Assembly (NCBI GenBank): GCA_018436095.1
Contig: JAHDMJ010000025.1
Location: forward strand, 1 to 64,000
Length of the DNA: 64,000 nt
DNA from: Clostridia bacterium
Lineage (GTDB): Bacteria > Bacillota > Peptococcia > DRI-13 > UBA5745
Direction: 5' to 3'
Shown here: in pieces, positions 33,165 through 41,541 of the stretch
How the letters are laid out: the number at the start of each line of letters is the position of its first letter
How positions within the stretch are numbered: position 1 is the first letter of the stretch
Notes under the pieces: model-generated
The model's input: the letters and a program-made list of their open reading frames with translations, nothing else
Told to the model about the DNA's origin: nothing
The model's database searches: none
Made by a program: the position numbers and the translations under genes

Positions 33165-35201
33165 TTAAAGCGAATTACTCTGAAGCACATCGGGTTTTGA
33201 TCTATGACTCAGTTCCTGCCTGCCCTTACTTGTAACAGATGAGCCGCCGCGGCCGCTGCCGGATGTGATCCAGCCGTATTCTTTAAGTTGTTCTAAACGC
33301 TTGCGCAATTGAGCCTCGTTTAAAAGTATTCCCCGCTTGACCAGCTCACCGGCCAATAATTTACGTCCGCAGGGCCTTTGTTGTAAAATGCTTAAAATTT
33401 CAGCATCAACATCAATGGTATTAGTGGCTTGAAACAGCGAGCTGCATAAAGCGTTTTGGATTGATGCAGGCAGGTCTGCCTGTTCGATGACAGGCATTCT
33501 TAAACAGCCAAAATACTCCACACAATTTCGCAGCTCTCGTATATTGCCTGGCCATTCATATCGGCGCAACAGGTTTTCCGCGTCATTTGTCAATACAAAC
33601 GTAAGGTTTAACGCATTTTTAAACTCTTCAATTAAAATAGGGATATCATCACGACGGCGGCGCAGCGGCGGCAAATTAATCGGCAGAGTGCTGATGCGAT
33701 AAAACAAATCATGACGAAAGCGGCTTGTTTTCGTCATATGCTGAAGCTCCTGGTTTGACGCACTGATAATACGAACATCAATAGGTATAATTTTGTCGCC
33801 GCCAACCCGCATTATTTCACGTTCCTGGATAACCCGCAGCAGCTTAACCTGGAGATTTTGGCTCATTCCCTCAATTTCATCCAGGAATATGGAGCCTGTA
33901 TCGGCAAGTTCAAACAGACCTGCTTTGCCGCCTTTTTTTGCCCCGGTAAAAGCGCCCTCTTCATAGCCAAACAATTCGCTTTCCAGTAGATTATCGGGAA
34001 TGGCGGCACAGTTGATCGCAACAAAGGGGCCCTCTGATCGTTGGGAGCCACTGTGGATAGAATGAGCAAACAATTCTTTGCCGGTGCCGCTTTCTCCCGT
34101 AATTAACACAGAGGAATCCGTTTTGGCCATCATTTTGGCCAGCCGGATAGTTTTGCGGATTTCTGTACTGGCGCCTACTATATCGGAAAAATGATAACGG
34201 GCTGCATGTCCTTTTCGCGGAGGATCAGCCATTACCATGGGTTTGTCGCCGAAGCTTGCAGGGGTAATGGAGATAAATGCTCCATAGTATTGCATCCCCC
34301 GGGTAATCGGTTCAAGTGCAAGCATTAGTCTCTCATCGGGTTTACCTTCTATTTCACCAAGAACAGATACTTGCTGTGATTTGCAGCGTTCAAGCAGGAG
34401 ACGGGGAATAAATACATCGGCTTTGCTTCTCAGCAGATCGGATCTTTTTGAATCTAAATAAGAGGCGGCCTTATGGTTACAATCAAATATTTTGTGGGAG
34501 GCATTGATTCCGATCAAGCCCGTGCTGTTTAACTGTACGAGAGACGACAGCATCTGGGATAACTGTTTGTTTTTAGCGAGTACAAAAGAAGTGCCGCTTG
34601 AGAGACTGAACTGTTTTTCGTAATACTCGTTAAATCCTTTTGTTTCTAAAACGTATTCACAATCAAGCTTAACGGCCAATTCGATGATGGCTGCAATATC
34701 GATCAGGCGGGAGCCGATATCAATGATTTCTTTTGCGAAAGCAGGCAAATTTTCACTTTCGCCGGGAGTAATCACCAGGCTTACATCCCCTTCGTAATTA
34801 CAATCAGGATAAAGGGGCGTGAATTCAATATTATTAATACCTGATTGATATATTTGGGCAATTGTTTCTTCTGCCATGTATTTGGAAACATTGTATAAAA
34901 GCGCCTTGGTTCCCTTAGGATAAGCGTTAAGCTGCAACAACGGTTTTCTGCGCAGGCAAAGGCTAAACGGAATTAAAGTACTGCCCTTTGCAATGCTTTT
35001 TTTAACATTAGAATAATCTTTGGAGGAAATCGCCGAGGTCAGAAATACGTTTTCACTTTTTGGACCATATGCCGTTCCATTATCGATGCTATAGGCTGAA
35101 ACCAAAAGAGCATTTCCAAAAATACTATTGATCTGATTAATATAATCAGAGTTTGCAATGTTATTTTCTGTTATAAGACCGACTTTTTTCTTCAAAGCCA
35201 T
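33165..35201 (-). CDS. Sigma-54-dependent transcriptional activator
   Basis: A 678-aa enhancer-binding protein. An N-terminal sensor region (about 1-200, unassigned) is followed by a PAS-like segment (about 205-310), then an AAA+ domain (about 335-570) with Walker A GESGTGKE and the GAFTGA loop that touches sigma-54. The C terminus is not the usual Fis-type helix but a winged-helix-like region (about 595-660) and a Ser-rich tail. GGAG lies 6 nt before the ATG at 35201. The nearest target is the -24/-12 promoter of the PLP lyase/NhaC unit downstream, so it probably senses a sulfur amino acid or its products. Confidence 0.88.
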   Translation of the reverse strand: MALKKKVGLITENNIANSDYINQINSIFGNALLVSAYSIDNGTAYGPKSENVFLTSAISSKDYSNVKKSIAKGSTLIPFSLCLRRKPLLQLNAYPKGTKALLYNVSKYMAEETIAQIYQSGINNIEFTPLYPDCNYEGDVSLVITPGESENLPAFAKEIIDIGSRLIDIAAIIELAVKLDCEYVLETKGFNEYYEKQFSLSSGTSFVLAKNKQLSQMLSSLVQLNSTGLIGINASHKIFDCNHKAASYLDSKRSDLLRSKADVFIPRLLLERCKSQQVSVLGEIEGKPDERLMLALEPITRGMQYYGAFISITPASFGDKPMVMADPPRKGHAARYHFSDIVGASTEIRKTIRLAKMMAKTDSSVLITGESGTGKELFAHSIHSGSQRSEGPFVAINCAAIPDNLLESELFGYEEGAFTGAKKGGKAGLFELADTGSIFLDEIEGMSQNLQVKLLRVIQEREIMRVGGDKIIPIDVRIISASNQELQHMTKTSRFRHDLFYRISTLPINLPPLRRRRDDIPILIEEFKNALNLTFVLTNDAENLLRRYEWPGNIRELRNCVEYFGCLRMPVIEQADLPASIQNALCSSLFQATNTIDVDAEILSILQQRPCGRKLLAGELVKRGILLNEAQLRKRLEQLKEYGWITSGSGRGGSSVTSKGRQELSHRSKPDVLQSNSL

Positions 35202-35288
35202 CCCTCGCTCCATATGATGTGATTAGCCACAGGTATGGGGATATTCTCAAAAATTAGATTATTATAAAATGAATAATCCGGTAAAGGA

Positions 35289-35314
35289 GACCGGCCCTTT
35301 CTTCCAGGCCGGTC
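35289..35314 (-). terminator. Hairpin after gntR-2
   Basis: GACCGGCC (35289-35296) pairs exactly with GGCCGGTC (35307-35314) around a 10-nt loop, right behind the gntR-2 stop. There is no T-run directly after, so termination may be partial. Confidence 0.55.
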
Positions 35315-35325
35315 CAATAATCCGT

Positions 35326-35949
35326 CTAAAGATGCTTTATTGCATCCAAATAATGATCCTCCATCAATTTTCTGGCTAATAGGATATCGTCATTCAAATA
35401 AGCCTCATAGATATCCTGATGGTGCTTGATCATCAGCCGCCGCTGCTCCATATCCACCAAATCCGTATATCTTATCATGATTTCCTGGCGGATATCGAAT
35501 TGATCGTAAAGCTGAGTCAATGTTTTATTTTTGGCGTATTTAAAAAAGACTTTGTGAAATTCCTTGTTATGTTGATAATACTTCTCATTGTTGATATGTT
35601 TTTGCTGTAACTGGATCTTTTTCCCCAGCTCCGCCGCTACCGCCCTCCGGTCGCTCTTGAGGGCAGACAGCTTCACGGCATTGTCCGAGATCATGGCGAT
35701 GATCTCCACAAGCTCTTCGGCATAGTTGCGGTCGAAGTTAATGACCCGGGCCCCTGCCCGGGAGATGCCCTCCACAAAGCCTTCCTGATACAATCGGTTA
35801 ATAGCATCCCGTACCGGTGTGGAACTGACGCCATAGCGCTGCTGCAGCTCCCGGTTGATTAATTTTTCGCCCAAACCGATCCGGCGGTTCAGGATATCCT
35901 GCTTAATCTCCTCATATATCTGATCAGAGTATGTCTCCTTCTTGATCAT
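35326..35949 (-). CDS. GntR-family regulator (FCD subfamily), paralog 2
   Basis: A 207-aa FCD-type GntR regulator. The first 60 residues ([17 protein letters not shown]..., recognition segment [10 protein letters not shown]) are almost the same as in the regulator at 26832; the C-terminal effector domain has diverged more. AAGGGG precedes the ATG at 35949. A perfect 13-bp palindrome, ATGCATGATGCAT, lies over its -10 box. The two paralogs probably bind the same sites in answer to different ligands. Confidence 0.88.
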   Translation of the reverse strand: MIKKETYSDQIYEEIKQDILNRRIGLGEKLINRELQQRYGVSSTPVRDAINRLYQEGFVEGISRAGARVINFDRNYAEELVEIIAMISDNAVKLSALKSDRRAVAAELGKKIQLQQKHINNEKYYQHNKEFHKVFFKYAKNKTLTQLYDQFDIRQEIMIRYTDLVDMEQRRLMIKHHQDIYEAYLNDDILLARKLMEDHYLDAIKHL

Positions 35950-36106
35950 TGAATTCGGCCCCTTCTTTTTTTGCCTGTCTTAATGGTGAATATAGGCAAA
36001 TTATAACATATGTTGCCGATAGGTTACAACCGCTAATACCGCCTAATAGGGTTTGCAGAATTCTTGTCTTGACTTTAGCAATCGCCAATGTTAATCTAGA
36101 AATGTG

Positions 36107-36123
36107 ATGCATGATGCATTATA
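36107..36123 (-). promoter_or_regulatory. gntR-2 -10 box and overlapping operator
   Basis: ATGCATGATGCAT (36107-36119) is a perfect palindrome around a central base and overlaps a minus-strand TATAAT (36118-36123). The word TATAATGCATCA is also found at gntR-1. No good -35 is seen; that position falls at the edge of repeat C1. Confidence 0.6.
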
Positions 36124-36129
36124 AATAGG

Positions 36130-36436
36130 AAAAAAACGGTGAATCCGTGGGGCGCAAATCCTGGCTGGATTGGGTTGGGCCCGGCTGCTCAAAAATCGAG
36201 GTTGTGTGGTGAGTTTGACCGCTTCAAGGCTGTTTTGCGGGTCAACTGCACAAAAAACGAGGTTGTGCAGCTATATTTTCCGCAAGTCACTAAAAATTGC
36301 CCTATATCCTATCACACAACTTCGATTTTTGAGTACTCCGCCCTGATTTCGGGTCAAATCCGCTGCCTGCCGGATCATAACTTCGATTTTTGTGCAGTTA
36401 GCCTCTGCTTTTAGCCTAGGAGCGGAAACAAGCCTG
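36130..36436 (+). repeat. Dispersed non-coding repeat C, copy C1
   Basis: This stretch shares its ends and middle with the inverted copy at 60801-61110: GGTGAGTTTGACCGCTTC (36208-36225) and AGCGGAAACAAGC (36421-36433) occur in both. It holds four copies of a word like TGCTCAAAAATCGAGGTTGT, two in each direction (36186-36206, 36247-36267, 36315-36333, 36376-36396). The second forms a perfect small hairpin, CTGCACAA with TTGTGCAG (36246-36270). No gene is visible. It fills most of the gap between gntR-2 and ubiX. Confidence 0.72.
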
Positions 36437-36548
36437 CCCCTCTCCGTTTTACTCCTGAACTAAATGACATTGCTCTTAACCCTGAAGCCTTTTGAGGTTT
36501 TTTATGAAACTGCCCTTTTGGAATAGGTACTGAAGTTGGGAGGTATTT

Positions 36549-37109
36549 ATGCGTTTGATTATCGGCATATCCGGCGCCAGCGGCGTATTGCTTGGCTACC
36601 GGATGCTGCAGGCTTTGCGCCGGCAGCCGGATTGTGAAATTCATCTGGTTATTTCCGAGGGGGCTGCTGCCAACTTTGATTATGAAACGGACCTGACGGT
36701 GGCGGAAGTTGAAAAGCTGGCTGATTTTGCCTATGCCAACACCGATCTGGCCGCCCATATTTCCAGCGGTTCTTTTGTAACCGACGGTATGATTGTTGTA
36801 CCCTGCAGCATGAAATCCCTTTCCGGCATTGCCAATGGCTATACCACAAATCTGTTGATCCGGGCTGCCGACGTTTGTCTGAAAGAGGGGCGCAAGGTAG
36901 TATTGGTTCCCCGTGAAATGCCCCTGGGTCCTGCCCATTTGCGGAATCTGCAGCTAGCTTCTCAGTATGGCTGCGCCATTATTCCGCCTATGCTTACGTT
37001 TTATAACGGCTCCGAGACTTTGGAGGCCCAAATGCAGCATGTAATCGGTAAGGTGCTGATGCAGTTCGGCATGAAGCACGACAAATTTGTTGCTTGGAAA
37101 GGGGCATGA
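36549..37109 (+). CDS. ubiX: UbiX flavin prenyltransferase
   Basis: A 186-aa flavoprotein that joins dimethylallyl phosphate to FMN, giving the prenyl-FMN that UbiD enzymes need. GISGASGV (6-13), the PCSMKSLSGIANG loop (about 85-97) and VPREMPL (about 119-125) are typical. GGGAGG precedes the ATG. It is the only prenyl-FMN maker in the window and should serve the two UbiDs at 17163-19940, though it is transcribed separately, between repeat C1 and the T-box leader. Confidence 0.93.
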   Translation: MRLIIGISGASGVLLGYRMLQALRRQPDCEIHLVISEGAAANFDYETDLTVAEVEKLADFAYANTDLAAHISSGSFVTDGMIVVPCSMKSLSGIANGYTTNLLIRAADVCLKEGRKVVLVPREMPLGPAHLRNLQLASQYGCAIIPPMLTFYNGSETLEAQMQHVIGKVLMQFGMKHDKFVAWKGA

Positions 37110-37129
37110 GAGGCCTTGAGAAATTTTCC

Positions 37130-37158
37130 TTGACAAATAAATAAAGTCGTGTTTGAAT
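37130..37158 (+). promoter_or_regulatory. Promoter of the T-box operon
   Basis: -35 TTGACA (37130-37135) and a weaker -10 TTGAAT (37153-37158), 17 bp apart, lie just before the T-box leader and after the ubiX stop. Confidence 0.6.
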
Positions 37159-37164
37159 AGTAGA

Positions 37165-37454
37165 AACTGTTGAAGCGGAAGTAAAGCTATTAGCGCATGC
37201 AAAGCGAGCCGGGGCTGGTGAAAGCCCGGTCAAAAGCGGGATAGCATAATGGGCCGCTGAGGGCGTTCCCCAAAGGTATTTGCAGGCATCTGCCGGACAA
37301 TTGCCGAGTATGGGACGACGGCTACTCCCCGTAACCGGAGAGGAATGTGTTGGCATTCTATGAGGGAACATGCAAGCCGCATGTTAAACAAGGTGGCACC
37401 GCAGGTAAATCATACCTGTCCTTGTAAGTATTTTACAAGGGCGGGTTTTTTGTT
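37165..37454 (+). ncRNA. T-box leader, tryptophan specifier (TGG)
   Basis: An RNA leader that senses uncharged tRNA. The conserved T-box word AGGTGGCACCGC (37391-37402) is followed by a terminator: CCTTGTAA (37420-37427) with TTACAAGG (37433-37440) and a T-run at 37446-37456. Stem I features are seen: AAGCGAGCCGGGGCTGGTG (37202-37220) and the specifier region ATAATGGGCCGCTGAG. By alignment with known leaders the specifier is TGG at 37250-37252, the tryptophan codon. This agrees with the TrpXYZ-type transporter behind it. Lack of charged tRNA-Trp should switch the transporter on. Confidence 0.88.
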
Positions 37455-37526
37455 TTTTCCGGCAAAGCCTTGCTCTGGAGCCTACAAACAATAAGGGCAA
37501 AGCCCAAGAAAGCGGAGGAAAAAAAC

Positions 37527-38567
37527 ATGAAAAAAATCAAGAAACTGATGGCGGCTACCCTGGCTCTTCTATTAACAGCAGCTTTATTGGCAGGCTGCGG
37601 CGGCAATGGAGCCGGCGGGCAAGCTCCTACCCAGGGACAAAGTGAGGCCACAGAAAACGGCGGGCCGCAAGACGGCGAAAAGAAAGTTTATAAAATTGGT
37701 ATTGTTCAGTTGGCGGAAAACGGTGCTTTTAAAGAAATGCGGGAAGGTTTTTTAAACCGCTTAAATGAACTGGGCTACAGCGAAGACATGCTGGACATCG
37801 ATTATAAGAATGCCCAGGGCGATATCGGTACTCTGGGCACCATTTGCCAGACCATGGCTAAATCAGATAAGGATATCGTCGTTACCATCGCCACTCCGGC
37901 GGCCCAGGCTTACGTCAGCCAGGAAAGCGATATCCCCCTGATCTTTATTTCCGTATCCAATCCCGTGGCCGCCGGCATCATGAGTTCTCTGGAGACTCCG
38001 GACCGCAATGCCACCGGTTCCTCCAACCTGGTACCCGTAGAAGAAATTTTCCAGATGGCCGCCCAACTGACGCCGGAGGCTAAAAACTTCGGCTTCCTCT
38101 ACAACACCGGCGAGGCCAATGCCGTTTCCACCGTGGCCAATGCCAAGGCTTATCTGGATGCCAACGGCTACAGTCATCAGGAAGTAACCGTTACCAACTC
38201 CTCCGAGATACAGCAGGCGGCGGAGTCTCTGGTATCAAAAGCGGACGCCATCTATGTGCCTATCGATTCCATGGTGCAAGGCGCCATGCCTCAAATTGCT
38301 CAGATTGCCAAGGACGCCGGCGTGCCTCTTTACGGCAGCTCTCCCGTAATGGTGGTGGACGGGGCTTTAGCCACCGTCAGCACCAATGATACTCAGGTAG
38401 GAGCCACCTCCGCCGATCTGGCGGACCAGTATTTCAAAGGTACTCCTATTGCCGAGATTCCTGCCGTAGCCGTCAGCGATTTTATCGTCGTCATCAATGA
38501 AACCACGGCGGAGGCCATCGGCGTGGAAATGCCGGAGATTTATGCCGACGCCGTCAAGATTAAGTAA
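37527..38567 (+). CDS. trpX: TrpX-type ABC transporter substrate-binding lipoprotein
   Basis: A 346-aa lipoprotein with lipobox LAGC (C24) and a Gly-rich linker, followed by a binding domain of the family that includes TrpX (QLAENGAFKEMREGF, SVSNPVAAGI, VPIDSMVQGAMPQIA). GGAGG precedes the ATG at 37527; the longer frame starts inside the terminator region. The tryptophan T-box upstream and the order binding protein-permease-ATPase match the known trpXYZ arrangement, so tryptophan is the likely ligand, by context. Confidence 0.85.
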   Translation: MKKIKKLMAATLALLLTAALLAGCGGNGAGGQAPTQGQSEATENGGPQDGEKKVYKIGIVQLAENGAFKEMREGFLNRLNELGYSEDMLDIDYKNAQGDIGTLGTICQTMAKSDKDIVVTIATPAAQAYVSQESDIPLIFISVSNPVAAGIMSSLETPDRNATGSSNLVPVEEIFQMAAQLTPEAKNFGFLYNTGEANAVSTVANAKAYLDANGYSHQEVTVTNSSEIQQAAESLVSKADAIYVPIDSMVQGAMPQIAQIAKDAGVPLYGSSPVMVVDGALATVSTNDTQVGATSADLADQYFKGTPIAEIPAVAVSDFIVVINETTAEAIGVEMPEIYADAVKIK

Positions 38568-38618
38568 ATAAGGGAATCTACATGGCCTTTGGCCGAATGT
38601 TTTAATCAGGAGTTTGAT

Positions 38619-39530
38619 ATGGATATTCTGGGAACCTTGCAGCTAGGCTTCATATACGCTATTTTAGCTTTAGGGATATTCATCACCTTCCGGGTGATGA
38701 ATACTCCCGATTTGACGGTGGATGGCAGTTTTACCCTTGGCCTTGCCGTTTCCGCAGTCTTGGCCATGGGAGGCCATCCCCTTCTGGGGCTGGGAGCCGG
38801 CTTTATCTGCGGTATGGCGGCGGGAGCCCTTACGGGCCTGCTGCAAACGAAAGCCAGAATCCATCCCCTATTGGCAGGTATCCTGACCATGAGCGGATTG
38901 TATAGCGTTAATTTGGCCGTTATGGGGGGCAGCCCCAACCTCTCCCTGCTGCAAAGCGCCACGATTTTTACGGTCCTGCGCCGGGCCTTCCCCCAAATAC
39001 CTAAGGATTATGTGCTGCTTATCTCTATAGTTTTTTTAAGCCTGCTTTGTGTAACGGTACTGGCCTGGTTTTTCCGGACCGGAATTGGGCTGGCTCTGCG
39101 TGCTACCGGCAATAATGCGGCCATGGTCCGGGCCTCCTCCATCAATTCCGACGGCATGCGGGTGCTGGCCATCGCCTTGGCCAACGGCTTTGTGGGTCTG
39201 GCCGGGGCTGTGCTCACCCAGTACCAAAATTATGCCGACATCAATGCCGGCTTGGGTGTCATTGTGGTGGGCCTGGCTTCGGTAATTATCGGTGAAGTGG
39301 TCATCAGAAAACGCTCTATATTAGGTGGCCTTTTGGCGGCGGCTATGGGTGCGGTGATCTACCGGCTGCTTATTGCCCTAGCTCTTTATTTGGATTTCTT
39401 CCCCGCCTATATGCTGCGGCTGGTTTCGGCAGTGATTGTGGCCATTACCCTGGCTATTCCCCAAATCCGGGAGTTAATCGGTGAGGCCAGGATCAGAAGG
39501 GAGGCGCAGAACCATGCTGGAAATTCATGA
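38619..39530 (+). CDS. trpY: TrpY-type ABC transporter permease
   Basis: A 303-aa membrane protein with about eight to nine hydrophobic segments, of the permease family linked to TrpX-like binding proteins (distantly like branched-chain amino acid permeases). The conserved start FRVMNTPDLTVDGSFTLG and GLGVIVVGLASVIIGE are visible. AGGAG precedes the ATG at 38619, 51 bp after trpX. Its end overlaps the ATPase gene by 17 bp. Confidence 0.85.
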   Translation: MDILGTLQLGFIYAILALGIFITFRVMNTPDLTVDGSFTLGLAVSAVLAMGGHPLLGLGAGFICGMAAGALTGLLQTKARIHPLLAGILTMSGLYSVNLAVMGGSPNLSLLQSATIFTVLRRAFPQIPKDYVLLISIVFLSLLCVTVLAWFFRTGIGLALRATGNNAAMVRASSINSDGMRVLAIALANGFVGLAGAVLTQYQNYADINAGLGVIVVGLASVIIGEVVIRKRSILGGLLAAAMGAVIYRLLIALALYLDFFPAYMLRLVSAVIVAITLAIPQIRELIGEARIRREAQNHAGNS

Positions 39531-40323
39531 TATCAAAAAAGTATTCCAGCGGGGTACTTCCAGTGAGCAGCAGGCTCTGGCCGGCCTCTCCCTCTGCTTG
39601 CAGCCTGGGGAGTTCGTCACGGTTATCGGCAGCAACGGCGCCGGTAAGTCCACTTTGTTCGGCGCTATCGCCGGCAGCTTTTTTGTGGACCGGGGCAGCA
39701 TCCGGCTGGATGGCGAGGATATCACCTACCAAAAGGAATACCTGCGGGCCAAGCATATCGGCAGATTGTTTCAGGATCCCAATACGGGCACGGCTCCCGG
39801 ACTGACCATCGAAGAAAACCTGGCCCTGGTCTATTCCAAGGCCACAAGGAGATTTTCTTTGAGTTTGGCGCTGCGGCCGGCGGACCGGCGGTATTTTAAG
39901 GAATTGCTGGCCCGGCTGGATATGGGCCTGGAAAACCGCTTGAAGGCTAAGGTGGGACTTTTGTCCGGCGGCCAGCGGCAGGCCTTGACCTTGCTGCTTT
40001 CCACCATGGTGCCGCCGAAGCTTTTGCTGCTGGATGAGCATACTGCCGCCCTGGACCCTTTGACGGCGGCTAAAGTAATGGAGCTGACCGAGGAAATTGC
40101 CGGCCAAAACAAGATTACCACCTTGATGATCACCCATAATGTAGCTTCGGCCTTGAAAATGGGCACGCGAACTATCATGATGGATAAGGGCCAAATCGTC
40201 ATGGAGTTAGAGGGCGAAGAGCGTAAGACCATGACGTCCCAGGATTTATTGCAGCGCTACCGGCAAATCATGCATAAAGAGCTGGATAATGACCGGATGC
40301 TGTTTTCCGGTGAGGAGGAATAA
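39514..40323 (+). CDS. trpZ: TrpZ-type ABC transporter ATPase
   Basis: A 269-aa ABC ATPase with Walker A GSNGAGKST, signature LSGGQRQ, Walker B LLLLDEHTAALD and the switch histidine in ITHN. It powers the transporter formed with the permease before it. GGGAGG precedes the ATG at 39514, inside the end of the permease gene, so expression is coupled. Like its two partners it falls under the tryptophan T-box. Confidence 0.88.
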   Translation: MLEIHDIKKVFQRGTSSEQQALAGLSLCLQPGEFVTVIGSNGAGKSTLFGAIAGSFFVDRGSIRLDGEDITYQKEYLRAKHIGRLFQDPNTGTAPGLTIEENLALVYSKATRRFSLSLALRPADRRYFKELLARLDMGLENRLKAKVGLLSGGQRQALTLLLSTMVPPKLLLLDEHTAALDPLTAAKVMELTEEIAGQNKITTLMITHNVASALKMGTRTIMMDKGQIVMELEGEERKTMTSQDLLQRYRQIMHKELDNDRMLFSGEEE

Positions 40324-40325
40324 AG

Positions 40326-40625
40326 ATGATCAGACATATGGCATTGTACACGTTAACTGCCAAGGCCCATGAGGAAGGAATTGCCCAGGTGATCGAGAAG
40401 CTGGACCGCTCCGTTAAAAGCATGGTGGGCAAGGTACCCGGCCTCATCCGCGCCGAGGTTTCCCTGAATCTGGCGGAGGACTCCCCCCGGGATCTGGTTT
40501 TCTACAGCGAATTTGAGCAGTGGCAGGATATCGCTCCTTATTTGAAGAGCCAGGTCCATCAGGCCCATGCCGATATGGCGGCCTGCTACGTGGAAAACAA
40601 AGAAGGCATCGATGTAGAGGTCTGA
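40326..40625 (+). CDS. Dabb (stress-responsive alpha/beta barrel) protein
   Basis: A 99-aa protein of the dimeric alpha/beta-barrel (Dabb) family: MIRHMALYTL near the start and the SQVHQAHA end region are typical. It starts two bases after the ATPase stop, with GAGGAGG inside that gene, so it belongs to the trp transporter operon. Proteins of this fold can be small cyclases or unknown; it may handle an aromatic compound, but no activity can be claimed. Confidence 0.8.
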   Translation: MIRHMALYTLTAKAHEEGIAQVIEKLDRSVKSMVGKVPGLIRAEVSLNLAEDSPRDLVFYSEFEQWQDIAPYLKSQVHQAHADMAACYVENKEGIDVEV

Positions 40626-40644
40626 GGAAGCCCGGAACAAGCAC

Positions 40645-40694
40645 AGCTCATAAAACAGGAGGGCCTCAAAAGAGGCCCTCCTGTTTTATGAGCT
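40645..40694 (+). terminator. Hairpin terminator of the trp transporter operon
   Basis: A perfect 23-bp stem (40645-40667 with 40672-40694) with an AAAA loop. There is no T-run on the plus strand, but the stem is very strong. Confidence 0.8.
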
Positions 40695-40707
40695 GTCAAG
40701 CCTATAT

Positions 40708-41381
40708 CCTGGGTTCCCGCAAAATTAAACCATACAATCCTAGAGCCCTTGATAAATAAGGGCTCTTCAGCTCCTTATCCCAAAAGCTGTATAGTATAAT
40801 ACACTCTGCCTTGACGTAAGGGGCCGGGGACCGGGGCAGGCAGACAAAATTCCAGATTTAAAGTGGACCGTTTCTCTATGATAGTGGTAAATTCCCATGT
40901 AGCAGTGCTTCTTCTTACGACGAAACACTATATATCCCTAATGGAAAGAAATGGACACCCCCCCCCACCGGCAGGGGGTGGTTGGCTTATTGAGGTCCCC
41001 CCTCTGTGCAAAATTGCAAGTTTGTCTTCGTCTAGAGACCCTTATCAGCGGGAATGTTAGAAAGCTTAAGCATTTTTTGCAGTTTGGTAGTGAATTGATT
41101 TCTGCCAGGGTACTAGATACAGACAAGGCATACGTTTCTACTTATTTTTTGAACCGCCATAACTCTAAGGGGTGTCTACAAACCTGCATTTTTGCTCAAC
41201 TGGCGCCTTTACTGGATACAAACCTGCATTTTTGCACAGAAAATGTCCGCACCATCAGAGGACAAAGCCTACAAACCGGACAAAGCCTGCAGACCGGACA
41301 AAAGCGAATTTTGAGTCTAGCTTGGCATGACAAATCTGATCATTGGCGGCTTTTCCCGATGTAGGGTTTAATTTTGCGGTC
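40708..41381. repeat. Composite A-B repeat element (A2 + spacer + B2)
   Basis: A copy of repeat A (40708-40997, inverted to A1) and of repeat B (41125-41381, inverted to B1) lie head to head with a spacer. The outer ends form a perfect 14-bp terminal inverted repeat: CCGCAAAATTAAAC (40717-40730) and GTTTAATTTTGCGG (41366-41379). Inside are the hairpin GAGCCCTT/AAGGGCTC (40743-40765), three copies of a TCTGTGCAAAAATGCAGGTT-like word (41003-41025, 41178-41198, 41218-41240) and an 18-bp tandem repeat (41260-41295). No transposase or other gene is seen in 40626-41541. Confidence 0.72.
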
Positions 41382-41400
41382 GTACCATCCATGTCCATAT

Positions 41401-41417
41401 TATCAGGAATCCTGATA
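41401..41417. promoter_or_regulatory. Perfect palindrome before NitT/TauT-type operon
   Basis: TATCAGGA-A-TCCTGATA is an 8+1+8 palindrome. It lies about 30 bp before a possible weak promoter (GTGACA 41449-41454, TATAGT 41470-41475, spacer 15) and may be an operator. Confidence 0.4.
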
Positions 41418-41541
41418 AAAGAATCCGTATGATCAATAAATAATATTTGTGACAATACCCCGTCTGTTATATAGTAAAGTCGTTGTACAAAAAAAGAACA
41501 ACGACTGTAAAACGAATGAAACGGAGCTGGAGGAGGATAGC

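Noticed and set aside
36130-36436. Repeat C as a CRISPR array
   Set aside because: The repeated words occur in both directions at uneven spacing, have diverged, and no cas genes are near.
40708-41381. Composite element as a complete insertion sequence
   Set aside because: It has inverted ends but no transposase frame and no clear target duplication that I can see.
41449-41541. Longer start for the NitT/TauT-type permease
   Set aside because: There is no binding site before it, and a strong GGAGGAGG directly precedes the GTG at 41542.
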